This document shows, piece by piece, positions 43,001 through 53,000 of a DNA stretch of 64,000 bases. Each line of letters begins with the position of its first letter. Within the stretch, counting starts at the first letter, position 1. The position numbers and the translations under genes were made by a program. The stretch spans positions 1,054,001 through 1,118,000 of the forward strand of contig CAVUKD010000002.1 in assembly GCA_963741985.1 (NCBI GenBank). Direction: 5' to 3'. The notes beneath the pieces are model-generated. The model worked only from the letters and a program-made list of their open reading frames with translations. It made no database searches and was not told the DNA's origin. The DNA is from Cryomorpha sp963741985 (lineage in GTDB: Bacteria > Bacteroidota > Bacteroidia > Flavobacteriales_D > Cryomorphaceae).

Positions 43001-45121
43001 TTAGCCGATTTTTATCCCCAGAACACATACATCATCGATTTGCTCATTTTCCCCTCGCCAGGCATCGAAGGCATGAAGCAAAGCGCGCTTTTGATCTTCC
43101 ATAGCGAGATGGGCTAGAGAAGCAATTTTTTCAAGAAGCGTTTTGGATTTCAATTTTTTATTCCGGTCACCACCAAATTGATCGGGATAACCATCCGTAA
43201 AAGTGTATACGGTATCGCCCGCCTCGAGAATTATTCTACGATCCTGAAAACTATTTTCACCGTCAATCTTTTCAAGTCCAATGGATTTTCGATCTCCTTT
43301 AAGTTCTATAAATTCTCCTTTTCGGAAAATATATAGGTTGTTTTTCGCTCCGGCGAAAGTCAGCTCACGGCTTAATGGATCATAACTACAAAAAGCAATA
43401 TCCATTCCGTCGTTCACATTCAGTTCGCCGCTGTGGTCGTGCTGGAGTGAGGCGATGATCTCATTGTTCAAATAATTGAGTGCTTCCGCCGGCGATTCAA
43501 CCCCTTTTGCCGTAAGGCACTGCTCCAAACTATTATGACCGAGCATGCTCATCAAAGCACCCGGAACACCATGGCCTGTGCAATCAACAGCAGCGAATAA
43601 CCTTAAGTCCGTTCTGCCTTTCCAGGCATGATCTTCACTTGTTTTTCCAAACCAATAAAAATCGCCACTTACAATATCCCGCGGTTTGAAAAGAACAAAA
43701 TTTTCATTAAAAAGATGCGCAATCTCAGAAGCTGTGGGTAAAATCGATTTCTGAATACGCTCAGCATATCGGATACTGTCTACAATTTCTTCCTTTTGCT
43801 TTTCTACAATCTGTTTCTGGGTGGCAATTTCGTGGGTTCTTTCAACGACCTTTTTCTCCAAAACTTCATTGGCTCGCGCCTTCATATCGTTGATAGTCTG
43901 GAGTCTGCCATAAGCTTCCTCCCTGAACACCTTGAACTTATCGACGATCGCAAATGATAATAAAATAACTTCAAGTGCTGATCCTATCTGAAGACCATAG
44001 GCAGAATAAAAATCGCTTTCGTAAACCCCAAAGTTATTGAGGATAAAGAGAAAAACACTTCCGACCAATACTATGAATGCATAAAGAAAATACCGGGCCG
44101 GCTTAAAATTCTTACGCAATACCATCACCACAATTGGGATAATCATCACATTGAGAAAAAGGGCAATAGAGTTAATTGCCAAGACAGAAAAACGGAAAGT
44201 AAGCGGTTCGTAAATCAATGCCAGCAAACAATTTAAACCTACCAAGTGCGCCATAATATGAAGCACTCGATTGAGCTTTGGATAGAAATTTTTGAGATTG
44301 AGAAACAGCTGCACAAACCGGATGAGTGCAAAAATACTGAGCGATGCAAAAAGCGGATTGGCGATATTGGTCAGATAATCTGAGTTGGGCCAAAAGTAGC
44401 GGTGCGCAAAGCCACCAAGAGATAGTTGCAGCATTAAAAGTGCAAATACGTAAAAGACATAATAGAGGGTAGATCGCTCCTTGATAATGACGTATATGAA
44501 TAAGTTAAAAAGTAAAACGAAGATGACTATGCCAAAATAAATTCCGCGAAGAAGGCGATCTTTTTCATCACGTACGGCAATCTCAGAAGCCGACCACAAA
44601 CCGAGCGGTACCTGAAGCTGCTCACCATTTGCGGTGACTTTTAACAGGAACTCCCTCGAACTGTTGGGATCCAGATATATCGGAAATTGATAGTTAATAT
44701 GTTGGATAGGCCGATCTGAGAAATCTTTCTCATCACCGGATTTATAAAGAATCCGAGCTGAACCACCTTGAATTTCGTAAAGATTGCAAATATTTAAAAT
44801 GGGATTTTTGACTTCCAGAATCTTTGAAACGGGCGTGTTCTCAAAATTGAAAACCCGGAGTTTCAAATATTGAGGCTTGGCATCAAACCCAAAAGTAGGC
44901 AGACTTCCCACGGGCGAAAAATCCATGTCAGTGAGTTTTGCTATGTCACTAATACTATGAATGTGATCGCTTTGAGCAACAGAACCGATAATGAGCAATG
45001 GTTTCTGAATGCTGTGAATAAAACCGGCACCTTTTAGCTCTTCACGTCCGCCAAAAATGATTCCGATTGTAACAAACAGAATAAGTACAGCAGAAAAAAG
45101 AAGTTTTTTTTTATTAGCCAA
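43001..45121 (-). CDS. 7TMR-DISM receptor with SpoIIE/PP2C-type phosphatase domain
   Basis: 706 aa. An N-terminal membrane segment (~7-24) leads to a 7TMR-DISM extracellular domain (~40-185), seven hydrophobic helices (~193-395), a coiled coil (~405-455) and a SpoIIE phosphatase domain (~475-706) with PRDIVSGDFYW, AAVDCTGHGVPGALMS and FTDGYPDQFGG. It should sense an external ligand, perhaps a carbohydrate or other small molecule, and dephosphorylate a Ser/Thr-phosphorylated partner such as an anti-anti-sigma factor. No STAS or RsbW-like gene is in the window. It is monocistronic or a loose unit. Confidence 0.9.
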   Translation of the reverse strand: MANKKKLLFSAVLILFVTIGIIFGGREELKGAGFIHSIQKPLLIIGSVAQSDHIHSISDIAKLTDMDFSPVGSLPTFGFDAKPQYLKLRVFNFENTPVSKILEVKNPILNICNLYEIQGGSARILYKSGDEKDFSDRPIQHINYQFPIYLDPNSSREFLLKVTANGEQLQVPLGLWSASEIAVRDEKDRLLRGIYFGIVIFVLLFNLFIYVIIKERSTLYYVFYVFALLMLQLSLGGFAHRYFWPNSDYLTNIANPLFASLSIFALIRFVQLFLNLKNFYPKLNRVLHIMAHLVGLNCLLALIYEPLTFRFSVLAINSIALFLNVMIIPIVVMVLRKNFKPARYFLYAFIVLVGSVFLFILNNFGVYESDFYSAYGLQIGSALEVILLSFAIVDKFKVFREEAYGRLQTINDMKARANEVLEKKVVERTHEIATQKQIVEKQKEEIVDSIRYAERIQKSILPTASEIAHLFNENFVLFKPRDIVSGDFYWFGKTSEDHAWKGRTDLRLFAAVDCTGHGVPGALMSMLGHNSLEQCLTAKGVESPAEALNYLNNEIIASLQHDHSGELNVNDGMDIAFCSYDPLSRELTFAGAKNNLYIFRKGEFIELKGDRKSIGLEKIDGENSFQDRRIILEAGDTVYTFTDGYPDQFGGDRNKKLKSKTLLEKIASLAHLAMEDQKRALLHAFDAWRGENEQIDDVCVLGIKIG

Positions 45122-45292
45122 TTTCGGGGGTATTCAAATTGGAATGTCTTACGTGAGAATGGTGGAAAGGTTGTGGGGGTAAAGGAAAAGAGATACCACA
45201 AAAAAAGTGGTAATCAAATGGACAAGTCGATCTGGGTCTTTAGAATCCTAAATTGAAATCAGGTTGTGAAAAGTGTTTATCGAAGGCGGAAA

Positions 45293-45985
45293 TCAATCGC
45301 GCATTGATTGGTTTAAAGAGCGCAAAAGCGCTTCAGCAATAGTCAAATCATCGCTGGTAGTGATTTTCATATTTGACCGATTGCCGTCTACAAGTTCGAC
45401 AGGAAAATTCGCGGAAGTGGCTACAGAAGCATCATCGGTAAACGCCATGTCGTATTCCGCACGATAAGCTTCTCGAATATTTTCTACTTTGAAGCATTGC
45501 GGAGTTTGGACAGCCACCAATTGATGACGTGGAATAGTATAGCTCGTCTTGCCCTCCATTTTTCGAATGGTATCCAAAACGGGGAGTGCCGGAATTGCTC
45601 CACCAAAAGTTTCGGCAGCTTCCATACATCTTTTAATCGTTTCCTGCGATACGAGCGGGCGCACCGCATCATGAATGGCTACTATTTCAACATCGGGATT
45701 GAGAGCTGCGAGTCCGTTACGCACCGAATGAAAACGCTCTTCACCACCACCCACAACTGTGTGGTCTATTTGAAAATCAAACGCGCCCACCATCTCCATC
45801 CATTGGGATTTCAAACCCGGAAATAGAACAAGAATAAATTGCATCGCCGGATCATACCGATAAAATGCCTCAAAAGTATGGATAAGAATGGGTTTTCCCG
45901 AAAGGAGCAAAAACTGCTTGGCAATTTTCGAATTCATTCGGGCTCCGGTACCACCGGCAACAATAACTACAGCCTTTTTGGGCAT
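45293..45985 (-). CDS. ispD: 2-C-methyl-D-erythritol 4-phosphate cytidylyltransferase
   Basis: 230 aa. The third MEP-pathway enzyme, coupling MEP with CTP to CDP-ME. The nucleotide-binding loop is IVAGGTGARM with Lys in SKIAKQFLLL; further motifs are GGGEERFHSVRNGL, IHDAVRPLVS and TPQCFK, and the C-terminal ITTSDDLTIAEA. The length is normal. It is 159 nt downstream of queA on the same strand. An inverted repeat CCTGTC/GACAGG lies just upstream at 46012-46030. Confidence 0.96.
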   Translation of the reverse strand: MPKKAVVIVAGGTGARMNSKIAKQFLLLSGKPILIHTFEAFYRYDPAMQFILVLFPGLKSQWMEMVGAFDFQIDHTVVGGGEERFHSVRNGLAALNPDVEIVAIHDAVRPLVSQETIKRCMEAAETFGGAIPALPVLDTIRKMEGKTSYTIPRHQLVAVQTPQCFKVENIREAYRAEYDMAFTDDASVATSANFPVELVDGNRSNMKITTSDDLTIAEALLRSLNQSMRD

Positions 45986-46011
45986 TTATACCGGTTTTAC
46001 TATCAAGTGTT

Positions 46012-46030
46012 CCTGTCTTCTCGGGACAGG
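46012..46030. repeat. Short inverted repeat CCTGTC-ttctcgg-GACAGG
   Basis: 6-bp arms with a 7-nt loop between queA and ispD. There is no T-tract, so termination is unlikely. It may be a leader structure of ispD. Confidence 0.35.
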
Positions 46031-46144
46031 TCGTATATACCGTTTCTTTTTTACTCGTTTGAGAGCAGCTCGATACTTACAAATTACACCTTTGAAAACG
46101 GTATGAATACGCATGTCACTCGTCATTTCAAAGGTTAAATGGTA

Positions 46145-47194
46145 TTAAATAATCAGCATGGCGTCGCCGTAAGCCAAAAATCGATATTTCTCTTTGATGG
46201 CCTCCTTATAGGCTTTCATAACATTATCATACCCGCCAAAAGCGGCTACCTGCATGAGAAGCGTGCTCTCGGGCATGTGGAAGTTAGAAACCATTGCATC
46301 GGCAATTTCGAAATCGTAAGGAGGGAAAATGAATTTATTCGTCCATCCGTCATACGGTTTAAGACGACCATCGGTAGAAACAGAAGTTTCTACAGCACGC
46401 ATGGCGGTCGTACCAACCACACATATTTTTCCTTTTAAATCTTTCGAGTGATTGACGGTGTTTGCAGCTTTTTCCGTAATCATCATTTGCTCACTGTCCA
46501 TTTTGTGCTTGGTCAAATCTTCGACCTCAACAGGACGGAATGTACCCAGACCGATATGGAGGGTTACTTCGGCAAAATGCACCCCTTTCAGTTCGAGACG
46601 TTTCATCAGCTCGCGGCTAAAATGGAGACCAGCTGTAGGAACTGCAACGGCGCCTTCTTCTTTTGCAAAAATGGTTTGGAAACGCTCATCATCAATGGGT
46701 TCAGCCTCTCGTCCAATATATTTTGGAATCGGCGTTTCACCGAGTCGAGTGATGGTTTTTTTGAAGTCATCATAGGTACCGTCGAAAAGAAATCGAAGGG
46801 TTCGCCCACGGGAAGTAGTATTGTCAATTACCTCAGCAACGAGGTCATCATCCTCACCGAAGTAGAGTTTGTTTCCAATACGAATTTTGCGTGCCGGATC
46901 TACCAGAACATCCCAAAGAAGGCTTTCTCGATTCAATTCGCGAAGCAGAAAAACTTCAATTTTCGCACCAGTTTTTTCTTTATTACCATACAAACGCGCA
47001 GGGAAAACCTTGGTATTATTCATTACGAAGGTGTCCTTATCGTCGAAAAAGGTTATAATATCTTTAAAGGTCTTATGCTCGATTTTCCCAGTCTTTCGGT
47101 GTAGCACCATCATCCGACTTTCATCGCGATTTTGAGTAGGATATTTGGCTATTAACTCTTCTGGGAGATTGAATTTGAACTTTGAAAGCTTCAT
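46145..47194 (-). CDS. queA: S-adenosylmethionine:tRNA ribosyltransferase-isomerase
   Basis: 349 aa. QueA transfers and isomerises the ribosyl moiety of SAM to preQ1 in tRNA, making epoxyqueuosine. Landmarks: IAKYPTQNRDESRMMVLHR, VMNNTKVFPARL, GAVAVPTAGLHFS, TLHIGLGTFRPVEVEDLTKHKMDSE and FHMPESTLLMQVAAF. The ATG at 47194 is used; the codon before it, read as a start in the longest frame, is TTG. It is 84 nt after truB in the minus-strand ftsX-DUF3098-uppP-truB-queA series, a common Bacteroidota order. Confidence 0.96.
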   Translation of the reverse strand: MKLSKFKFNLPEELIAKYPTQNRDESRMMVLHRKTGKIEHKTFKDIITFFDDKDTFVMNNTKVFPARLYGNKEKTGAKIEVFLLRELNRESLLWDVLVDPARKIRIGNKLYFGEDDDLVAEVIDNTTSRGRTLRFLFDGTYDDFKKTITRLGETPIPKYIGREAEPIDDERFQTIFAKEEGAVAVPTAGLHFSRELMKRLELKGVHFAEVTLHIGLGTFRPVEVEDLTKHKMDSEQMMITEKAANTVNHSKDLKGKICVVGTTAMRAVETSVSTDGRLKPYDGWTNKFIFPPYDFEIADAMVSNFHMPESTLLMQVAAFGGYDNVMKAYKEAIKEKYRFLAYGDAMLII

Positions 47195-47278
47195 CAAAGG
47201 CGTTTTTAGGTGTCAAAAAATGCGGGTGCAAATGTAGATAAATTACCTGAGAATTGGTAATTACATATCTCTATTAAA

Positions 47279-47992
47279 TCAGATAGGTATTAAAGATACC
47301 TGAAAACCAATAGGATCTATCGCATTATCAACACTATAACTCCCAATTGACTCTCGACGCAAAGAAGACAAATAAGCACCTGTTTGGAGCGCTTCACCCA
47401 GATCGCGCGCAATAGATCGAATATACGTTCCCTTGCTACATTCTATTGAAAATCGAATTTCCGGAAGGTTTGAGCAATCTGTTTCGAACGATTTAATTTC
47501 TATCGAATGGGGTTTTATCTCTACCGCTACCCCCTTTCGGGCAGACTCATATGCGCGTTTGCCATCCACTTTCTTAGCTGAAAATATGGGTGGAATCTGC
47601 TCCTGCTTGCCAATCATTTTTTTGGCGAACGCCTCAACATCTTCCGGTTTTATATGATCCGTAGATACTTCATTTTCCAGGACTGTTTCCAGATCGTAAG
47701 ATGGAGTTGTGGCTCCGATGGTAAACGATCCGGTATAAACTTTATCTTCGATCGTAAGTGCGGCAATCTTTTTGGTAAATCTACCGGTACAAATAACCAA
47801 CAGGCCTGTGGCAAGAGGATCGAGTGTGCCGGCATGGCCTACCTTAATCTTTTTGAGATTGAATTTCTTCCGTATTGCAAACCGCACTTTCTTTACAGCG
47901 TCAAAGGAGGTCCATTCGCGGGGTTTGTCAATCAGAAGGACTTGTCCCTCCTGAAAATCTTCTGCGCTGAGTAAAGAATAATCCTTATCCAC
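47279..47992 (-). CDS. truB: tRNA pseudouridine-55 synthase
   Basis: 237 aa, short because it lacks a C-terminal PUA domain, as in many Bacteroidota. It isomerises U55 in the T-loop of tRNAs. The catalytic Asp is in GHAGTLDPLATGLL; LLIDKPREWTSFD, YTGSFTIGATTPSYDLE, IPPIFSAKKVDGKRAYE and GTYIRSIARDLGE follow. It starts 4 nt after the uppP stop, so translation is probably coupled. Confidence 0.96.
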   Translation of the reverse strand: MDKDYSLLSAEDFQEGQVLLIDKPREWTSFDAVKKVRFAIRKKFNLKKIKVGHAGTLDPLATGLLVICTGRFTKKIAALTIEDKVYTGSFTIGATTPSYDLETVLENEVSTDHIKPEDVEAFAKKMIGKQEQIPPIFSAKKVDGKRAYESARKGVAVEIKPHSIEIKSFETDCSNLPEIRFSIECSKGTYIRSIARDLGEALQTGAYLSSLRRESIGSYSVDNAIDPIGFQVSLIPI

Positions 47993-47996
47993 CCTT

Positions 47997-48794
47997 TTAT
48001 ATTAATCCGTAGATAACAGCAATCAACCCGACGGCTGCGCAGTAGTATGCAAAATAATCGAGTTTGCTGCGTTTTACGATTTTGATCATCCATCGGCAGG
48101 CAAAAACCCCGGCCACGAATGCTGCAATAAACCCGATGGCCAGACACGAATTGCTAATAATTCTCACAGGGGCAGCTTCAACAAAATCTTTGTATTCCAA
48201 TATCATGGCTCCAAAAATAACCGGAAGTACCATAAGAAATGAAAACCGGGCCGCTTTCTCTTTACTCACGCCGGTTAGCAAGGCCACAGAAATTGTAGAT
48301 CCCGATCTTGAAACTCCCGGAAGAACAGCAATGGCCTGAGCAATTCCAATCCAAAAGGCCCGTATAAAAGTTACTTCCCCTTCGTACGCTTTAATGCGTG
48401 TCGTACTATAAAGAAGTGCCGCAGTGAAAAGCAAAGAAAACCCTACGAGTAGAATATTCCCCGAAAAGAGCGCCTCAATCTGATCCTGAAAAAACACACC
48501 AACGAAAAAAACGGGAATCATACTCACTACAATCGTCGCGGCAAATTTGGTTTCTGTATTCCATTCAAACTTAAATAAGCCTCTGAAAATTTCAGCAATA
48601 TCTTTTCGGAAAACGACCAAGGTACTAAAAGCGGTAGCCGCATGGAGCACGATTGTGAAGAGCATGCTCTCATCTCCGGCCGATGCCTGGCCAAACATTA
48701 TTTTTACAATTTCTAGATGCCCGCTGCTGCTAACTGGCAAAAACTCGGTAAGGCCTTGTATAATGCCGAGAATGATAGCTTCTATAATACTCAT
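47997..48794 (-). CDS. uppP: Undecaprenyl-diphosphatase (UppP/BacA family)
   Basis: 265 aa integral membrane enzyme with ~8 helices. It dephosphorylates undecaprenyl diphosphate to recycle the carrier of peptidoglycan and other envelope polymers. The signature motifs are GLTEFLPVSSSGHLEI near the N-terminus and AVLPGVSRSGSTISVALL in the second half. Its overexpression confers bacitracin resistance in other bacteria. It lies 6 nt after the DUF3098 gene and 4 nt before truB. Confidence 0.96.
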   Translation of the reverse strand: MSIIEAIILGIIQGLTEFLPVSSSGHLEIVKIMFGQASAGDESMLFTIVLHAATAFSTLVVFRKDIAEIFRGLFKFEWNTETKFAATIVVSMIPVFFVGVFFQDQIEALFSGNILLVGFSLLFTAALLYSTTRIKAYEGEVTFIRAFWIGIAQAIAVLPGVSRSGSTISVALLTGVSKEKAARFSFLMVLPVIFGAMILEYKDFVEAAPVRIISNSCLAIGFIAAFVAGVFACRWMIKIVKRSKLDYFAYYCAAVGLIAVIYGLI

Positions 48795-48800
48795 TTGACT

Positions 48801-49070
48801 CTAAGCGGCGTGTGAGCTGTCTTTTCGAAGAATGGCGTAAAAAATAATTCCATACCCGATGAGGGAAACTATGGGTGCTAAGGTTATTCGGCGAAAGCTG
48901 AAAATAGCATCACTAAATTGTTTTGGATCATCGCTGCCCCCACCCAACATCAAAAGAAATCCCAGTACCACTACCCCAATACCGATGAGCATAAATTTGT
49001 AATTGCTCCGTTTAAGCGCAAATTTTTCGTCTTCCGGGGTTTTTATATTTTGTTCATCCAATGTTGACAT
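48801..49070 (-). CDS. DUF3098 small membrane protein
   Basis: 89 aa from the ATG at 49070. The cytoplasmic N-terminus (FALKRSNYKFMLIGIGVVVLGFLLMLGG) leads to two transmembrane helices around a short GGSDDPKQF loop, the DUF3098 pattern. The longer frame, overlapping ftsX, is rejected because its first 34 residues translate the ftsX 3' end. The family is restricted to Bacteroidota and always seen near ftsX and uppP; the function is unknown, probably cell-envelope related. Confidence 0.9.
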   Translation of the reverse strand: MSTLDEQNIKTPEDEKFALKRSNYKFMLIGIGVVVLGFLLMLGGGSDDPKQFSDAIFSFRRITLAPIVSLIGYGIIFYAILRKDSSHAA

Positions 49071-49083
49071 ACTGAAATGGGTT

Positions 49084-49959
49084 TTAATAAATTTTTCGCG
49101 CATCCATGCGCAAATAACGGCGAACCGCAAATATCGTGGACAATCCTGAGATAATGATACCCAGTAAGGCAACTAATCCAAAGAGTTTAACAAACATTAC
49201 AAGGTCATTAAACTCAAAAAACTGAGGAATTTCGTGCCTCACCGCATACAAAACGCCCAAAATTAAAAGAATCGCAATAAAGCTGGCATAAATTCCCTGA
49301 AGGATTCCCGAAAGGATAAAAGGCCGCTGAATAAATCCTCTCGTAGCTCCTACCAGTTGCATACTGCGGATAATAAACCGTTTGGAATATATCGTAAGCC
49401 GGATGGTATTGTTGATCAAAGCTATGGCTATAAGCAAAAGAATGGCGCTAAATCCCAGCAGAATAAGTCCAATTTTATTGACATTTTCGTCTATCTGCCG
49501 TATGAGGTTCGGGCTGTAAACTACTTCCGAAACCATGGATTTATTCTCAAGTCCTTCTACAAGAGCTTCCACGCTATCCGGCTCGGCATAAGCGGCATTC
49601 AAACGCAAGTCGATTGACGCTTGAAGAGGATTGTGACCGAGAAAACTAACGAAATCTTCGCCCAGCTCGTTGCTCAGCTGCTCAGCGGCATCGTCTTTGC
49701 TGACGTAATCGGTGCTCAGCGTATACGATTCGGCATCGATTTCTTTCTTCAAGCGCAATATGTCGGCTTCTTTGATGCCGTCATCCAAAAAAATCTGCAC
49801 CTGAATATTCTCTTTCACATACGTGGATAGTTTCCGTGCATTGAGCACCAATACACTGAGAATCCCCAACATGAAGAGAACCAACGCGATGCCTATTACC
49901 GTTGATACTGCACTTGATCGCGCACGTTTTCGTGCGTATTTATCCGGACTTGCTGCCAT
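49084..49959 (-). CDS. ftsX: Cell-division protein FtsX (permease-like)
   Basis: 291 aa. The N-terminal helix (STVIGIALVLFMLGILSVLVLNA) is followed by a ~110-residue periplasmic extracellular domain (QVQIFLDDGIKEADI...) and three further transmembrane helices with SKRFIIRSMQLVGATRGFIQRPF at the cytoplasmic loop. FtsX with FtsE couples septal peptidoglycan hydrolysis to division. No ftsE is adjacent, which is usual in Bacteroidota. It heads the ftsX-DUF3098-uppP-truB-queA unit, 120 nt from the divergent leuS start. Confidence 0.94.
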   Translation of the reverse strand: MAASPDKYARKRARSSAVSTVIGIALVLFMLGILSVLVLNARKLSTYVKENIQVQIFLDDGIKEADILRLKKEIDAESYTLSTDYVSKDDAAEQLSNELGEDFVSFLGHNPLQASIDLRLNAAYAEPDSVEALVEGLENKSMVSEVVYSPNLIRQIDENVNKIGLILLGFSAILLLIAIALINNTIRLTIYSKRFIIRSMQLVGATRGFIQRPFILSGILQGIYASFIAILLILGVLYAVRHEIPQFFEFNDLVMFVKLFGLVALLGIIISGLSTIFAVRRYLRMDARKIY

Positions 49960-50053
49960 AATTGGCTGCTAAAGTAGAAATAATTCACCGTTGACAAACC
50001 ATATCATCAGCACCATTCTGTTATAGATATAAAGGATTGCCCACCGAAAAATT

Positions 50054-50061
50054 TAACTTTG
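50054..50061 (+). promoter_or_regulatory. TAnnTTTG box (TAACTTTG) before leuS
   Basis: TAACTTTG matches the -7 consensus and ends 18 nt before the leuS ATG at 50080. A well-spaced -33 TTG is not evident. Confidence 0.5.
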
Positions 50062-50079
50062 GCCTTCAAAACGATTAGA

Positions 50080-53000
50080 ATGAATTACGATTTTAGGGAA
50101 ATAGAATCCAGATGGCAGCAAAAGTGGGCCAAAGAGGGCACGTATAAAGTGCACGAAGACCCCAATAAGGAGAAATTTTACATCTTAGATATGTTTCCCT
50201 ATCCCTCTGGCGCTGGCCTCCATGTGGGTCACCCATTGGGATATATCGCTTCGGATGTTATTGCTCGATACAAGACCCATTTGGGATTTAATGTCCTCCA
50301 CCCGATGGGGTACGATTCCTTTGGCCTTCCGGCAGAACAATATGCCATCCAAACAGGCCAACATCCTGCAGTTACCACAGAAGAAAATATTGCAAGATAC
50401 CGCAGCCAGTTGGAGCGTATTGGTTTCAATTATGACTGGAGCCGCGAAGTGCGCACCAGCGACCCGAAGTACTATAAATGGACCCAATGGATATTTCGCG
50501 AGTTGTTCAATAGTTGGTTCAATCTGGATACCGGTCGCGCCGAATCAATCGATTCACTGATAGCCGCATTTGTCGAAAACGGCACCTATAATGTGAATGC
50601 CTTTGTGGAAAAAGATTGGTATAAGTCATTGGATATGGGTAAACTCCCTTTTGGAGAATATTTTTCCGGCGATTTTACAGCTACTGATTGGAAAATCCTT
50701 ACTGAAGAACAACGCCGACTTATTTTACAACATTTTCGACTTGCCTATTTATCAAATACGTGGGTGAATTGGTGCGAAGCGCTCGGCACCGTTTTGGCCA
50801 ATGACGAGATAAAAGATGGGGTGAGCGAACGTGGCGGACATGCGGTGGAACAGCGCTTAATGAAACAATGGAGCCTGCGGATTACCGCTTATGCTGATCG
50901 GCTAATCGCCGGATTGGAAAATCTCGATTGGCATGATTCTATCAAAGAAATACAGCGAAATTGGATTGGAAAATCACGCGGGGCTTCGGTTTCGTTTTCT
51001 GTAGAAAATCATTCTGAGAAAATCGAAGTTTTTACCACCCGCCCTGATACCATTTTCGGGGTTTCTTATATGGTGCTCGCACCCGAACATCCCTTGGTAA
51101 AAAAGATTACCACTTCTGACCAAAAAGAAGTGATTGACTCCTACGTAAAACAAGCCATGGCGCGAACTGAACGTGACCGACAGAGCGATGTGAAACATGT
51201 AACCGGTGCTTTTACGGGTGCTTATGCTTTGCATCCCTTTTCCGGAAATAAACTACCGATTTGGATTGGCGACTATGTCTTGGCGGGATACGGAACCGGG
51301 GCTATAATGGCCGTTCCGTCAGGGGATCAGCGCGATATGGATTTTGCAAAAAAATTCGACCTCCCCATCCCGAATATTTTTGAAGGAATTGAAATACATG
51401 ATGAAGCGTACAGTGAGAAAACCGGCACCCTGAAAAACTCCGAATTTCTTACCGGACTTTCGGTGGCAAAAGCTACAGAAGAAGTAATCGCAGAGTTTGA
51501 ACGCAAAAATCTGGGATATGGAAAGACAAATTATCGATTACGCGATGCCATCTTTTCGCGACAGCGCTATTGGGGAGAACCATTTCCGGTGTATTACAAA
51601 AATGATCAACCGTATCTTCTCGATAAAAGTGAACTTCCATTAACGCTTCCGAAAGTCGATAAATATTTGCCCACCGAAACAGGCGAACCTCCTTTGGCGC
51701 GCGCCGGAAAGGAGGATTGGCCTATTTTTAAAGGGGATGCCATGGAATGCAATACCATGCCCGGCTGGGCAGGTTCTTCATGGTATTTTCTCCGATACAT
51801 GGATCCCCATAACGCGGATGAAATGGTGAGTCCTGATAAAGTAAAGTACTGGAAATCGGTAGATTTGTATATGGGAGGAGCGGAGCATGCCACGGGTCAC
51901 TTGCTGTATTCCCGCTTTTGGACGAAGTTCTTATTTGATCGGGGTTTTATCGGTTTCGATGAGCCTTTTCAGAAAATGATTAATCAGGGCATGATTCTCG
52001 GAAGATCGAGCATTGTGTATCGATTAGAATTAAATTCTTATACAATCCCCGGCATTGAAAATGCTTATGACCTTCCTTCGCCAAAGAAGTTTCCTGAGAT
52101 TTTCGTCACCCGCGAAATTTATGAAGACTGGGCAAAGGATCGGAAAGTAAATGAATTCAAATTTGATGTTGAAAAACGTCTTCGCACTTTACTGCACGAA
52201 CAACTCGACGAAAATCATAATATGAGTTTATCGAATGTGCTTTGGGAATACGGATTTACAGCACTTCACGTGGATATCAGCTTGGTATACAACGATGAAT
52301 TGGATGTGGAAGGATTTAAAAAATGGCGCAGCGATTATACCGATGCCGTTTTTATTCTCAATGAAAAAGAGGTGTACAAATGCGGCCACGAAGTCGAAAA
52401 AATGTCGAAGCGCTGGTTTAATGTTGTCACGCCCGATGCACTTTGCGATGAATACGGTGCCGATACTTTACGCATGTACGAAATGTTTTTGGGGCCTGTT
52501 GAGCAATCGAAACCTTGGGATACGCAAGGAATTAGTGGAGTACATAATTTTCTCCGAAAATTCTGGAGGTTATTCTTTAATGAAGAAGGCGATTTTGAAT
52601 TAAGCAACACAGCACCAAGCAAAGCCGATTTAAAAACACTGCACAAAACGATTCGAAAAGTCACCGAAGACCTCGATCGGCTCTCGTGGAATACTGTAGT
52701 AAGCGCCTGTATGATAGCCGTAAATGAGTTTACTTCACAAAATTGCAATAACGCTAATATTCTCAAGAATATGTTAATTCTGGTTTCTCCCTATGCCCCC
52801 CATTTTGCCGAAGAACTCTGGCAAAAAATGGGTTACGAAACCACCATCACTAAAGAATCGTGGCCGGTTTTTAATGAAGAATATTTGAAAGATTCTGAGT
52901 TTGAATACCCCGTATCTTTCAATGGTAAAATGCGCTTTAAAATGGCTCTCCCCGCTGATTTCTCGAAAGAAGAAGTCGAAAAAGCAGTATTGGAAAGTGC

